DNA of 64,000 nucleotides from Opitutaceae bacterium (lineage in GTDB: Bacteria; Verrucomicrobiota; Verrucomicrobiia; Opitutales; Opitutaceae): positions 248,001 to 312,000 of the forward strand of contig JAEUHC010000001.1 of the NCBI GenBank assembly GCA_016794785.1. The letters run 5' to 3'. Made by a program: the position numbers and the translations under genes. Positions within the stretch are counted from its first letter, which is position 1. Each line of letters begins with the position of its first letter. Positions 7,506-16,935 of the stretch are shown here, piece after piece. A model generated the notes under the pieces. The model searched no databases and had not been told where the DNA came from. It saw nothing but the letters and a program-made list of their open reading frames with translations.

Positions 7506-10277
7506 TCAGAAACGCACCGTCAGGCTGGCGTCGACCTGGAGCGGGACGACGTAGCTGTAGCGATAGACGTTTTGGCCGCTGGCGAGCGTGGTGAAGCTCG
7601 TCTTGCGCAGCTTGCCGTTTTCGAGATCGGTCAGGTTGCGGAAGCCGAGGCGGGCGCGGACCTGCTGGTTCCAGATTCTCTGGTCGCGCATCACGTAGCC
7701 GTGGACCAAATGCGTCGAGCCACCGGCGAGCGCCTGGCCGCCCGCGATGCCGAAGAGGTAATCGTCGCGCCACGAGCCGTTGAGGCCCACGCGCACGCCG
7801 CGGAGCGGCGCCCAAGAGTCACGCTGGAATGCATAATCCACCACCCAGCTCGCGGACCACGGGGAGGCGCGGGCGCCGGTGGGCTTCTGGTCGATGTCGA
7901 GCGAGTCGAGGAGGGTCTTGGCCTCGTTGAGGATCGCCGCGGGCTCGGCCATCGCGGGGTTGCCGCCGGGGGCGCGGGCGGCCTCGGTGCGTTTCACCGC
8001 GGCCTCGTAGTAGCCGCGGAAACGATCGAGGTCCGGTTCGCCGGTCACCTGCGTGCGCGCGAGCGTGAAGCGCATCTGCAGGCCCTTCAGCGGACGGATG
8101 TTCAAAGTGAGATCGGCGCCGCGGGAATTCTCGGTGGACTTGTAGTAGCGCGCGGCGCTGGCGGTGCCCTCCTCGCCGTATTTGTAGGCGGGATTGCCGG
8201 GGAGGATGTCGTTCGGGTTCATCAGGTCCTCGATTTCGGCGGTGGTGAAATCGATGACGCCATTCCAGCTGAGGGCGACATTCTGGCGGTCGATGTTGAA
8301 GACGCCGAGGTTCACGCTCGCGCGGTCGCCCCAGAAGCTGCCCTTGAGGCCGACCTCCTTGGTCACGCCGGTGATCGGCGGGAAGCGCTCGCGGTCAAAG
8401 GTGCGCAGGCCTTGGAAGCGGAACGACTCGGAGTAGACGCCGTAGAAATTAAGATCCTTCGTGAGGACGACGGTGAGGCCGCCCGTCATGCTCGTGTTCT
8501 CGAGGCGGAGCTGCTTGTTCTGCACATACTCGCCGGGGAGGGCGTCCTGCTTCTTGGGCGGCGCGACCTCCTCGTTGTATTTTCCGAAGGTGCGCGTGCC
8601 CTCGTATTCGTAGTTTCGGTTCCAGTCGTGGCGCGCGCCGACGAGGGTGAGGACGCGGCCCTTGAAGTAGCGGCCGCTGGCAGAGAAGGCGACCGCGGAG
8701 GCCTGGCGCCACTGCGTGCCGTCGGTCGAGCTGGTGCCGGAAGGGAACGAGGCGAGCGACTTCGGCGTGATGGTGGCCGTGGTGGGGAGGTTGGCGGGCT
8801 TCATCGCATCGAAGAGAGCTCGCGAATAGAAGCGCGGATCGTCGAGGAAGAGGCGGAGGCGCACGCGGTCGGCGTTCGTGTTCAGCGTGCCGCCGCGGTC
8901 CACGTTGTAGGTGTTGTAGGTATTAAAGCGGTAGTTGAGCACCTGGTCCTCGCGATAGTCGGCGCTGGCAACGAGGAGCTGCTGCATCCACTTCCACTTG
9001 TCGAAGAGATAGACGGCGGTGCCGCGAAAGCCGTGGACGGTGTTGCCGAAGCGCTTCTCGTCGAGCTCGGTCTCGATGTAGGGCCGGCCGTTCACATCGA
9101 CGCTGATGGTGCTGGAGAAGAAGTTGTCGTTCCGAATCGCGGTCTGCTTCTGGTAATTGTAAGCGACCTCGAGCCCGACCGGGCCGAGGCGCTGCTCGAC
9201 CGTGGCGGAGAAGGTTTCAAAAGGCCGGTTCTGACGATCGAAGGAGCCGCGGAGGTTGTAGTGCTTGGGGTAGCCGTCGAAGCGCTTCGTGCCGATGATG
9301 GCGCCGGCGGCGTTGCGCATGCTCACATCGAAGAAACCACCCTCGACCAGCGAGGGCGAGCCGCCGGCCGGACCATTGGCGCGATCGGCGGCGGGCAGCG
9401 AGGCGCGCACGATCCACTCGTTGTCGGAGGTGTAGTAGAGGCGATCGGTCGTGTAGGCGCGGGAGCGGGCGGACTGCTCGCGGATAGTCACGCCGCCGAA
9501 GCCGCGGACGTTGGCGAAATCCCCGCGCTCATACTCGACGCGAATCATCGTGTTTTTCAGCGGCTGCCAGGTCGTCGTGATGGTCTCGCCCTCGAGTTGG
9601 AACGTGGACGCATCCTGAAAGGTGCGCTCCTGGCGGCGCACGGCGTTGAAACGCAGGGCGAGGTTCGGACGGAGCTTGCGGTTCACATCCAGCTGGAAGC
9701 GGTAGGCTCCGTCGCTGTTGTAGTTCGAGTAGAAGGTCCCGAAATTCCGCATTTGCGCGCGCTTCGTGAAAACGGAGGCCTGGCCGCCGGGCTCGACGTC
9801 ACCGAAGATGAGCGAGTTCGAGCCCTTGCCGAAATCGATGCGCTCGACGTTGTAAGTGTCGCTCGGCACATACCAGCGGAAGTAGTTGCGGGTGGCCGTC
9901 GAACCGCTGAGCCCGCGAAACGCGATCGCACCGCTCTGGTTGTCGTTCTCCAGCGTGGGCGGGGCGTAGGCGTTGGCCACGTAGTTGGCCACCTCGTCGG
10001 CGTTGAAGAGGCCGAGGTCCTCCATGAAGTCGGCCGTGATCGCGTCGATGTTCACCGGCACGTCCTTCAGCGCCTGCTTGGTGCGCGTGGCGGAGAGCGT
10101 CTCATTGGCGGACCAGCCCGCCTCGTTTTCCGTGGAGACGATGAAGGGCGAGAGCGTGACGGTCTCGGAAGAGGTGGCGTCCGGTTTTGCGGCGGCGGGC
10201 GCGACCTGGGCGTGAGCGATGCCCGTCAAGGCGAGAACAAGTGCGGCTGCAATCGGGGCGGAGGTAGTCGGGTTCAT
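7506..10277 (-). CDS. TonB-dependent outer-membrane receptor
   Basis: A 923-residue receptor. A signal peptide (residues 1-23, ending AHAQ) is followed by the mature N-terminus SSETVTLSPFIVSTENEAGW, which contains the TonB-box-like LSPFIVST typical of opitute receptors. The plug domain spans about residues 55-190 (GSNSLIFGDVEPGGQASVFTKR), and the remainder is a beta-barrel that ends in the canonical terminal aromatic (LQVDASLTVRF). It imports a large or scarce substrate using energy from TonB. Position between a tricorn-like protease and an amidohydrolase suggests peptides or amides rather than a siderophore, but this is inference. Gaps are 48 bases upstream and 10 downstream, consistent with one transcript. 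Confidence 0.92.
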   Translation of the reverse strand: MNPTTSAPIAAALVLALTGIAHAQVAPAAAKPDATSSETVTLSPFIVSTENEAGWSANETLSATRTKQALKDVPVNIDAITADFMEDLGLFNADEVANYVANAYAPPTLENDNQSGAIAFRGLSGSTATRNYFRWYVPSDTYNVERIDFGKGSNSLIFGDVEPGGQASVFTKRAQMRNFGTFYSNYNSDGAYRFQLDVNRKLRPNLALRFNAVRRQERTFQDASTFQLEGETITTTWQPLKNTMIRVEYERGDFANVRGFGGVTIREQSARSRAYTTDRLYYTSDNEWIVRASLPAADRANGPAGGSPSLVEGGFFDVSMRNAAGAIIGTKRFDGYPKHYNLRGSFDRQNRPFETFSATVEQRLGPVGLEVAYNYQKQTAIRNDNFFSSTISVDVNGRPYIETELDEKRFGNTVHGFRGTAVYLFDKWKWMQQLLVASADYREDQVLNYRFNTYNTYNVDRGGTLNTNADRVRLRLFLDDPRFYSRALFDAMKPANLPTTATITPKSLASFPSGTSSTDGTQWRQASAVAFSASGRYFKGRVLTLVGARHDWNRNYEYEGTRTFGKYNEEVAPPKKQDALPGEYVQNKQLRLENTSMTGGLTVVLTKDLNFYGVYSESFRFQGLRTFDRERFPPITGVTKEVGLKGSFWGDRASVNLGVFNIDRQNVALSWNGVIDFTTAEIEDLMNPNDILPGNPAYKYGEEGTASAARYYKSTENSRGADLTLNIRPLKGLQMRFTLARTQVTGEPDLDRFRGYYEAAVKRTEAARAPGGNPAMAEPAAILNEAKTLLDSLDIDQKPTGARASPWSASWVVDYAFQRDSWAPLRGVRVGLNGSWRDDYLFGIAGGQALAGGSTHLVHGYVMRDQRIWNQQVRARLGFRNLTDLENGKLRKTSFTTLASGQNVYRYSYVVPLQVDASLTVRF

Positions 10278-10325
10278 GGGGCTGGTGTTTGGTGTGTGAA
10301 AAAACCGCTGACGTGCGCCTGACGT

Positions 10326-13300
10326 TCACCGCGCGGCGGGGATGCGCGGCGTGAATTTTGGAAACTCGGGCACCCGCGGCGTCACGGGCGGATTTTTAGC
10401 AAGCGCCTCGAGCACGACCGCGACGGCGCGCTCAAGCTGCGGATCGCGCCCCTGCCGCACAAGCTTGGGATCATGCTCGACCTCGATGTCGGGCGCGAGG
10501 CCGTGGTTTTCCATTTCCCACTGGCCATCGAGGCCGAAGATACCCCAGTGCGGCGCAGTCACGCTGCCGCCGTCCATCAGCGGCGGGTAGCCGCCGATGC
10601 CGATGAGCCCGCCCCACGTGCGCATGCCAACGACCGGGCCGAGACCCGACTTTTTGAAATACCACGGCAGCGCATCGCCGCCCGAGCCCGCAAATTCATT
10701 CACGATCATCGCCTTGGGCCCGAAGATCGCGGCGACGGGCATCGGCACTTGGTGGCCCTCGCGCGTGGTGCTGGCGCTGAGCATCCGGCGCTGGAGCAGC
10801 TCGATGATGTAGTCGGCGAGCCAGCCGCCGCCGTTGAAGCGCTCGTCGATCACGGCGCCCAGCTTGCCGGACTGCGCGAAGAAGTAGCGGTTGAAGCTCG
10901 TGTAGCCGCCGACCGCGGTGTCGGGCACGTAGATGTAGGCGAGCTTGCCGCCGCTGAGCTCATCGACCTTGCGGCGGTTGCCCTCAATCCATGCGAGGTT
11001 GCGCAGGGAGGCTTCGCTGGCCACGGGCACGACGGTCACGTCGCGCGCTCCGGCGCCGTCGGCGGCGGGGCCGACGCGCAGCACGGTCTGCTTGCCGGCG
11101 GTGCCGAGGAAAAACGAATACACCTCGTCGCCTGCGGTGAGATCGCGGCCGTTGACGGCGAGGAGAAACTCGCCGGCCTTCACGTTGACGCCCGGCTGCG
11201 TGAGCGGGGCCTTGGCCTGCGGGTTCCAGTTCTCGCCATCGAACACGCGCGCGAACTGGTAGCGTCCCTCCGCGATCCGGTAGTCGGCGCCGAGCAGGCC
11301 GACGGGCACGGTCTTCGTCTCCGGCTTCGTGCCGCCGCTCACGTAGAGGTGCTGCACGCTCAGGTTGCCGAGCATCTCGGCGAAGAGGTAGTTCAGGTCC
11401 GCGCGGCTCGCGAGGCGTTCGAGGAACGGCGCGTAGGTTTTCTCCAGCAGCGCGAGGTTCATCCCGTGGTGGTTGGGGTCGTAGAAAAAGTCGCGCTGGA
11501 TGCGCCACACCTCGCGGAACATCTGCCGCCATTCCGCGCGCGGATCGACCTCGACCTCGAGGGCTTCGAGCTTGAGCGCGCCGTCGCCGGCCTTGGGCGC
11601 CTTGTCGGCGGCGGCGATGAACCACTTGTTTTCCGCGCGCCAGAGCATCTTCTCGCCCTTGGCGGCGAGGATGAACTGATCGACGGCATCAAGGATCTTC
11701 TCGGTCTTGCGCGTCTTGAGGTCGAAGCGCTGCAGCACGTTTTTGCCCGTGCCCGCACCAGACACTTGCGGGCCTTCGATCACATAGAGGATGCCTTCCT
11801 TGCCGGCGGTGAGCGCGCCGTAGTTTCGCTCGGGCAGCGGCAGCGCGATGATGCGCTGGCCGAGGCCCTCGAAGTCGATCGTGACCTTGGCCGGGCCGCT
11901 TTCCTTTTTCTTCGCGGCGGGGTCGGCGGGCTTGGCGTCGGGTTTCGCAGCCTCGGCGTCGGCGGGTTTTTCCGCGTCGGCGGTCTTCACCTCGTCGGGC
12001 TTCTTCTCTTTGTCCTTCGCCTCATCCTTTTCCTCGTCGCTCTCAGGCGCGAGCGGGGACGGAAGATCCTTGCGCAGGACGGCGAGATAGACGGCACGCG
12101 TCACGGGCCGGCCGATGCGGCTCATGCTGGAGCCGCCGGAGGTGAGGCCGACGTCGGTGCTCGCGGTGAAGGTGAGGTATTTGCCGCTCCGGTCGAAATT
12201 CGGATAGGCCGCATCGCTCATGCCGTCGGTCACCTGCGTGGACACGCCAGTCTCGAGCGAATGCACGAAGATCGCGCTGAGATTGTTGGGCAGCTCCTTG
12301 TCGTAGGTGAGCCAGCGGCTGTCGGCCGACCACACGAGGCGCGCGCCGCGCTGGGAGATGTCGGTGTCGAACTTCACCGGCTTCGCCGCCTCGATCTCGA
12401 CGTGCCACATGTGCCCGCGCTTGTCGGAGTAGGCGAGGCGCTTGCTGTCGGGCGACCACGCGAGGTTGTAGAAAAACGACGGCGGCTCCCCGAGCGCGAT
12501 CACGCGCGCGGCCCCGAGGCCGGTCTGGTCGCGGAGGTGGAGCGCATACTCGCCGCTGGCGTCGGAGAAATAGGCGATCCACTTGCCGTCGGGCGACCAC
12601 GCCGGGTCGCGCTCGGACACGGCGGTGGTGCGCGTGAGGTTGCGGGCGTCGCCTTTTTCCGCGGGCACAGTGAGAATCTCGCCATGCGCCTCGAAGACGG
12701 CGCGCGCACCCGTGGGCGAGAGGTCGGCGTTGCGGAGCTGGCCGGCGGTGATCTTCTCGAGGCGCGGGCGCACCTGCGGGAAATCCGCCGCCACGCGCAC
12801 CGGCACCGGCCGCGTGCGGCCGTTCGCGAGATCGTAGAGGTGCAGCCCGCCGAACTGCTCATACACGATCGCGCCGGGGCCGGCCGCGGCGGTCTTGAGA
12901 TCGAAGCCGTCGTTCTTGATGAGCTGCGTGACGGCGCGGGACTTGGTGTCGTAGCTGAAAAGCGTAATCGCGCCGGCGCGGTCGGAGAGGAAGTAGATCT
13001 TGTCGCCGACCCACATCGGGTTGAAGTCGTTCGAATCGGTGCGCGGCACCTTGGTGATTTCGGAGTCGCTGAGCCGCGCAATCCAGATGGAGGCGAATTT
13101 GCCGCCGCGGTAATTCTTGATCGCGATGTAATCGCCAAGGCTGTTGCGGAAATTCCAAGTCGGCACGTAGGCGAGCAGCGCGGCGTCGGCGGAATACGCG
13201 CCCTGCACGCCCATCGGCAGCGGCACCTCCGCGGGCAGCCCGCCGGCGGCGGGCACGGTGTAGAGCATGTCGAAGCGCGAATAGCTGCCGCGCCGCGAGC

Positions 13301-13667
13301 GGATGAGCACGCTCTGGCCGTCGGGCGTCCAGCCGAGCGCGGCGTCGGCCGCGGGGTGCGTGGTGAGGCGCTTCAGTTCCCCGCCCGCGGCCGGCACGAT
13401 GTAGACATCCTGGTTGCCGTCGAAATCGCCGGTGAACGCCACGCGCGATCCGTCCGGAGAAAACACCGGCCCGCTGGCCGCGCCCGGATCGGCGGCGACG
13501 AGGCGCCGCGCCTCCCCGCCCTCGCGCGGCACGCTCCAGAGGTTGCCGCCGAGCACGAAGACGATGTGCGTGCGGCTGAGCGCGGGCGACTTCGGCATGA
13601 GCGGCGCCTCGGCGGCAAACGACACGGCGGCGAGGGCGAGGGCAAGGAGGGCACGGGGTAGTTTCAT
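10326..13667 (-). CDS. Secreted tricorn-like S41 peptidase
   Basis: An 1113-residue tricorn-type peptidase with a signal peptide (1-18). Two beta-propeller regions (about 25-530 and 600-690) carry repeated FSPDGSRVAF / WSPDGKWIAY motifs. Between them is a Lys/Glu/Asp/Ala-rich linker (about 540-590) without structure. A PDZ-like domain follows, then the S41 catalytic domain. By spacing with archaeal tricorn, His773 (SVQHLYV), Ser995 (NEFAGSGGDALP) and Glu1053 (EMENHG) match H746, S965 and E1023. The residues next to the catalytic His and Ser differ (Gln for Ser745, Gly for Asp966). It is the first gene of a unit with the receptor and amidohydrolase and probably processes peptides in the periplasm. 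Confidence 0.9.
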   Translation of the reverse strand: MKLPRALLALALAAVSFAAEAPLMPKSPALSRTHIVFVLGGNLWSVPREGGEARRLVAADPGAASGPVFSPDGSRVAFTGDFDGNQDVYIVPAAGGELKRLTTHPAADAALGWTPDGQSVLIRSRRGSYSRFDMLYTVPAAGGLPAEVPLPMGVQGAYSADAALLAYVPTWNFRNSLGDYIAIKNYRGGKFASIWIARLSDSEITKVPRTDSNDFNPMWVGDKIYFLSDRAGAITLFSYDTKSRAVTQLIKNDGFDLKTAAAGPGAIVYEQFGGLHLYDLANGRTRPVPVRVAADFPQVRPRLEKITAGQLRNADLSPTGARAVFEAHGEILTVPAEKGDARNLTRTTAVSERDPAWSPDGKWIAYFSDASGEYALHLRDQTGLGAARVIALGEPPSFFYNLAWSPDSKRLAYSDKRGHMWHVEIEAAKPVKFDTDISQRGARLVWSADSRWLTYDKELPNNLSAIFVHSLETGVSTQVTDGMSDAAYPNFDRSGKYLTFTASTDVGLTSGGSSMSRIGRPVTRAVYLAVLRKDLPSPLAPESDEEKDEAKDKEKKPDEVKTADAEKPADAEAAKPDAKPADPAAKKKESGPAKVTIDFEGLGQRIIALPLPERNYGALTAGKEGILYVIEGPQVSGAGTGKNVLQRFDLKTRKTEKILDAVDQFILAAKGEKMLWRAENKWFIAAADKAPKAGDGALKLEALEVEVDPRAEWRQMFREVWRIQRDFFYDPNHHGMNLALLEKTYAPFLERLASRADLNYLFAEMLGNLSVQHLYVSGGTKPETKTVPVGLLGADYRIAEGRYQFARVFDGENWNPQAKAPLTQPGVNVKAGEFLLAVNGRDLTAGDEVYSFFLGTAGKQTVLRVGPAADGAGARDVTVVPVASEASLRNLAWIEGNRRKVDELSGGKLAYIYVPDTAVGGYTSFNRYFFAQSGKLGAVIDERFNGGGWLADYIIELLQRRMLSASTTREGHQVPMPVAAIFGPKAMIVNEFAGSGGDALPWYFKKSGLGPVVGMRTWGGLIGIGGYPPLMDGGSVTAPHWGIFGLDGQWEMENHGLAPDIEVEHDPKLVRQGRDPQLERAVAVVLEALAKNPPVTPRVPEFPKFTPRIPAAR

Positions 13668-13762
13668 GGAAGGCTTGGCCGCGAGCGAAGCGGAGGCGGC
13701 CCCGCGTGGAAACGATATTTCCGCGCCTTGCGCCCGGGGCCGCGGCGGACAGTCTGCCGCCC

Positions 13763-14431
13763 ATGTCCCACCCCGGCCATTTCTGGGAGCTGATCCTCGG
13801 CACCGTGATTGCCCTGCTGCCGATGATCAACCCGCTCGCCTCGGCGCCGACCTTCCTCGCCATCACGGAGGGCGACTCGCGTGCGCGGCGCATGGAGCAG
13901 CTGCGCTGGGCCTGCATCTACATGGTGGCGATCCTCGTGGTGTTCCTGGTGGGCGGGACGTTCATCATGAAATTTTTCGGCATCTCGATCCCGGGGCTGC
14001 GCATCGCGGGCGGGCTGCTCGTGGCGGGCATCGGCTTCGGGATGCTGATGGGGCAGCCACGCGGGGCCCACACGCCCGACGAGCAGGCCGCCCGCGCCAA
14101 GCGCGACATCGCGTTCTCCCCGCTCGCCATGCCGATGCTCAGCGGTCCGGGCTCGATTGCCGTGACAATCGGCTTCACCTCGCTGGCGACGCGGTGGCTC
14201 GACTATGTCGCCATCATCCTCGGCATCCTCGTCGTGGCGGTGATCAGCTACTGGACGTTGGCGCTCTCGGAGCGCGTCGTGCGCGTCATCGGCGCCAACG
14301 GCATGAACGCCCTCTCGAAGGTCATGGGTTTCCTGATTCTGTGCATCGGCATCCAGTTCGTCGTGAACGGTGTCCTCGGCGTCGTGACCGACCCGGGATT
14401 CGTGCGCGCGATCCGCGATGCCCTGCGGTGA
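13763..14431 (+). CDS. MarC family integral membrane protein
   Basis: A 222-residue membrane protein with six hydrophobic segments. PMINPLASAPTFLAIT near residue 17 and the mirrored AMPMLSGPGSIAVTIG near residue 125 are the hallmark motifs of the MarC/YchE family. Some family members were proposed as neutral amino-acid transporters, but the role is not settled. The frame extends upstream to 13706; I place the start at the ATG at 13763 (MSHPGHFWE) because it lies just before the first membrane segment. It is divergent from the tricorn-like operon. Confidence 0.85.
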   Translation: MSHPGHFWELILGTVIALLPMINPLASAPTFLAITEGDSRARRMEQLRWACIYMVAILVVFLVGGTFIMKFFGISIPGLRIAGGLLVAGIGFGMLMGQPRGAHTPDEQAARAKRDIAFSPLAMPMLSGPGSIAVTIGFTSLATRWLDYVAIILGILVVAVISYWTLALSERVVRVIGANGMNALSKVMGFLILCIGIQFVVNGVLGVVTDPGFVRAIRDALR

Positions 14432-14446
14432 GCGCGGAGTGGGCGC

Positions 14447-15601
14447 TCAGTATTTGCGCACCACGGTCGCGCCGGTCGCGTCCTTGAAGATGATCTGCTT
14501 CCGGTCCGCCTCGATGTGATCGAAGCTGATGCCCAGCGCGGGGTCCACGAGGTCACCGGCGCGGGTGAGCCGGCCGTTGATCATCGCGCGGGCGGGCGTG
14601 CCTTGGAAGACGCCGTTGATTTTGGCGTTTACGACCCAGGCGACAAAAGCGGGGCTGGCCGAGGCGGCCTCGACTTGAGTCGTGGCTGCGAGACCGGGTG
14701 CGACCGCCGTCATGGCGAGCGCGGTGTTGGGCGGCGGCGCAGCCAGCGGCTTGGGCACGGGTTTGTCGGGTGCCTCTTCCCCGGCGGCGACGGCATCAAC
14801 GCGCGTCTGGCCGCTGGCGCGGCGCGCGGCGATCGCGTCCTGGGCCTTGTTGATGGCGTTGACGGGAATATGGGCGATCTTGTTGAGCGTCGCGGTGGGG
14901 TCCGGGAGATTCACCGCCGCAGCGGCAGCCGCAACGGGCGCGGGGGCGCCGGAGGCCAGTTTAGGCCCGAAATGCTGCCAGCCGAAGTAGCCCCCGGCCC
15001 CCAGCACGGCGAGGACAAGCAGGGTCATGAGGAGGCGCCCAGAACCGCGTTTCTGAGCCGGTGCCGCCGTGGGCGGCACGATCTCGGGCACGGCGATCTC
15101 AACCTTAAGATGGGGCACGCCAAAGGGCGGGATCGTGTTGCGCAGGGAGGCTCCTCCGGTCGGGGTCCTGCCGGATGGGCCCATCGGGGGGCGCGTGAAC
15201 GGCGGCCGGGTGGACGGGGGCGGGGTCAAGACCGCCGGCTCCGGCTTCACGAAGAGCTTGGGCGCCGGTGGCGGAATCTCCTTCGGCGCGCTCGGCTGTT
15301 CCGGCATCGCCGCGGCCTGCGGGATCGTCGTCGGCGGGATGGTCGCGGGAATCGTCGCGGGGATAACGGCGGGAGGGATGGTCGCGCCGGGTTCGCTCAG
15401 CGCCGCGATGACCTCGGAGGCAACGGGCGCGGGTTCGCTGCGGGGCTTGAGTTTGAATTTCATCCCCTCGGCCGGGCCCGGTGCGGGCGCAGCCCCGGGA
15501 ACCGCCGCTGGCGCGGGTGACCGAGGCATCGGATCATCCGGGGGACGCAGGCGCGGTTTCAGGCGCAGCGAGGGAGTCGGCGTCTTGGGCTCTTCGGTCA
15601 T
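14447..15601 (-). CDS. Proline-rich single-pass protein with GspB/GspC-like C-terminal domain
   Basis: About 384 residues from the ATG at 15601, with an AGGAG some 13 bases upstream; an in-frame GTG at 15616 is possible. The cytoplasmic N-terminal half is a disordered Pro/Ala/Thr region with tandem PATIP-type repeats. One transmembrane helix (LLMTLLVLAVLGAGGYFGW, about residues 200-220) leads to a periplasmic Ala/Pro linker and a compact C-terminal domain. That domain (NGVFQGTPARAMINGRLTRA, then GDLVDPALGISF and the VVRKY end) has the layout seen in type II secretion GspB/GspC-like periplasmic domains, with INGRLxRxGD as the key motif. The role could be in secretion or pilus assembly, but no such genes are adjacent, so function stays open. 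Confidence 0.7.
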   Translation of the reverse strand: MTEEPKTPTPSLRLKPRLRPPDDPMPRSPAPAAVPGAAPAPGPAEGMKFKLKPRSEPAPVASEVIAALSEPGATIPPAVIPATIPATIPPTTIPQAAAMPEQPSAPKEIPPPAPKLFVKPEPAVLTPPPSTRPPFTRPPMGPSGRTPTGGASLRNTIPPFGVPHLKVEIAVPEIVPPTAAPAQKRGSGRLLMTLLVLAVLGAGGYFGWQHFGPKLASGAPAPVAAAAAAVNLPDPTATLNKIAHIPVNAINKAQDAIAARRASGQTRVDAVAAGEEAPDKPVPKPLAAPPPNTALAMTAVAPGLAATTQVEAASASPAFVAWVVNAKINGVFQGTPARAMINGRLTRAGDLVDPALGISFDHIEADRKQIIFKDATGATVVRKY

Positions 15602-15701
15602 GAGAGAATCAACCACTCCTTATCGGCCCGGATCGCGAATCCTAAAAGATAACCCTCGCCGTTGGGCCCGGGTTGACCCACGTTTTAGACCCATTTCTAA
15701 C

Positions 15702-15962
15702 ATGCTCAGGCTCCTGCTCCTGCCCGCCCTTATCCTCATGGCCGTCGTTTCCGCCGGCTGCTTTTTCTCCAAGAAAACGCCGCGCGCGAAGGAAGCCCCC
15801 GCCATCGCGGCCGATGTCGAGGAGAGCTTCCGCAAGCGCTGGGTCGACAAGCGGACCGCCGAGCTCGCCGGCCAGGGCACCGCCGCGGAAGCGGCCCGGG
15901 CGCAAGCCGAGACGGAGTTTCGCGACCGCTACGGCTTCACGCGCGCCGGGCAGAAGAAGTAA
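15702..15962 (+). CDS. Small predicted lipoprotein
   Basis: An 86-residue protein whose first 20 residues form a lipoprotein signal with lipobox VSAGC (Cys20). The mature part is short, highly charged and helical (EESFRKRWVDKRTAELAGQ...), resembling a small coiled-coil helper protein. Start ATG at 15702 is fixed by the signal peptide, although the frame is open far upstream. It is divergent from the GspB-like protein and 21 bases before rarD. Function is unknown. Confidence 0.7.
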   Translation: MLRLLLLPALILMAVVSAGCFFSKKTPRAKEAPAIAADVEESFRKRWVDKRTAELAGQGTAAEAARAQAETEFRDRYGFTRAGQKK

Positions 15963-15983
15963 GGCGCCACAGCGCCTTTCGGC

Positions 15984-16880
15984 GTGTCCGCCTCCCCCTC
16001 CCCTGAAGCCGCGCGCGGCGCCCTCACCGCGGCGCTGTGCTACCTCGGCTGGGGGCTCGTGCCGCTCTACTGGCGGGAATTGGCGGGGATCAACCCGGTC
16101 GAGCTGATCGCGCACCGGGCGTTATGGTCGCTGGTGTTTCTCGCCGCGCTCGTGGGCACGATGCGGATCGGCCGGCAGGTGCTCGCCGGTCTGGCGGGGC
16201 CGCGTGCCGTGGGCCTCAACTTCCTCAGCGCCTCCCTGCTCACGGCCAACTGGCTCGTCTATGTCTGGGGGGTGAACACCGGGCATGTGATCGAGTGCAG
16301 CCTGGGTTACTTTCTGGTTCCCCTGTTCAACGTCGCGCTCGGCCGCTTCGTGCTCCACGAGCACCTGCGCCGGCTCCAGTGGCTCGCCATCGCGACCGCC
16401 GCAGCCGGCGTGCTGCTGATGATCCTGCAGCTGGGACGGCCTCCCTGGCTGGCGCTGGCGCTGGCCGCGACGTGGAGCGCCTACGGCCTGCTCCGGAAGC
16501 AATCCGCCCTCGGCTCGCTCGCCGGCCTCACGGTGGAGACGCTGCTGCTCGCGCCGCTCGCGGGGGCGTTTCTGCTCTGGCAGCACCACACAGGCGCCGG
16601 CGCGCTCGGGCGCGTGGACGGTGTCACGCATGTGCTCGTGCTCAGCTCGGGCGTGATCACGGCGATTCCGCTGCTGCTGTTCGCCTACGGGGCGCGGCGC
16701 ATCCGGCTCACGACGATGGGGCTGCTCCAGTATCTCGCGCCCAGCGTGCAACTCGCCCTCGGGGTGTGGGTGTTTCGCGAGCCGTTTTCCGCGGATCGCG
16801 CCGGGGGCTTCGCGCTCATCTGGGCCGGGCTCGCGCTCTACACGTTCGACAACCTCCGCGGGAGCCGGGCCCGCGCCTGA
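15984..16880 (+). CDS. rarD: RarD-type EamA-family transporter
   Basis: A 298-residue drug/metabolite transporter with ten predicted membrane helices. The opening YLGWGLVPLYWRELAGINPVE and HRALWSLVF, and the later LTANWLVYVWGVNTGHVIE and SLGYFLVPL motifs, are characteristic of RarD rather than the wider EamA family. The start is a GTG at 15984, right after the stop of the small lipoprotein gene (21-base gap). The physiological substrate of RarD is not established. Confidence 0.88.
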   Translation: MSASPSPEAARGALTAALCYLGWGLVPLYWRELAGINPVELIAHRALWSLVFLAALVGTMRIGRQVLAGLAGPRAVGLNFLSASLLTANWLVYVWGVNTGHVIECSLGYFLVPLFNVALGRFVLHEHLRRLQWLAIATAAAGVLLMILQLGRPPWLALALAATWSAYGLLRKQSALGSLAGLTVETLLLAPLAGAFLLWQHHTGAGALGRVDGVTHVLVLSSGVITAIPLLLFAYGARRIRLTTMGLLQYLAPSVQLALGVWVFREPFSADRAGGFALIWAGLALYTFDNLRGSRARA

Positions 16881-16935
16881 ATCCCACAGTGGCGCTTGCG
16901 CACCCTCCGCCCCCGTGCAACGTCTGGCCCCCGCC

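Noticed and set aside
7209..10322. A 1037-codon open frame on the plus strand, antisense to the TonB-dependent receptor gene
   Set aside because: It has no domain pattern and is rich in Arg, Ala, Gly and Val as expected for an antisense frame of a GC-rich gene; the minus-strand receptor is unmistakable.
10473..13661. A 1062-codon open frame antisense to the tricorn-like protease
   Set aside because: Low-complexity composition without motifs; it mirrors codon bias of the real gene.
15673..15701. TTGACC hexamer and TCTAAC as a promoter for the small lipoprotein gene
   Set aside because: The implied transcription start would fall downstream of the start codon fixed by the signal peptide.
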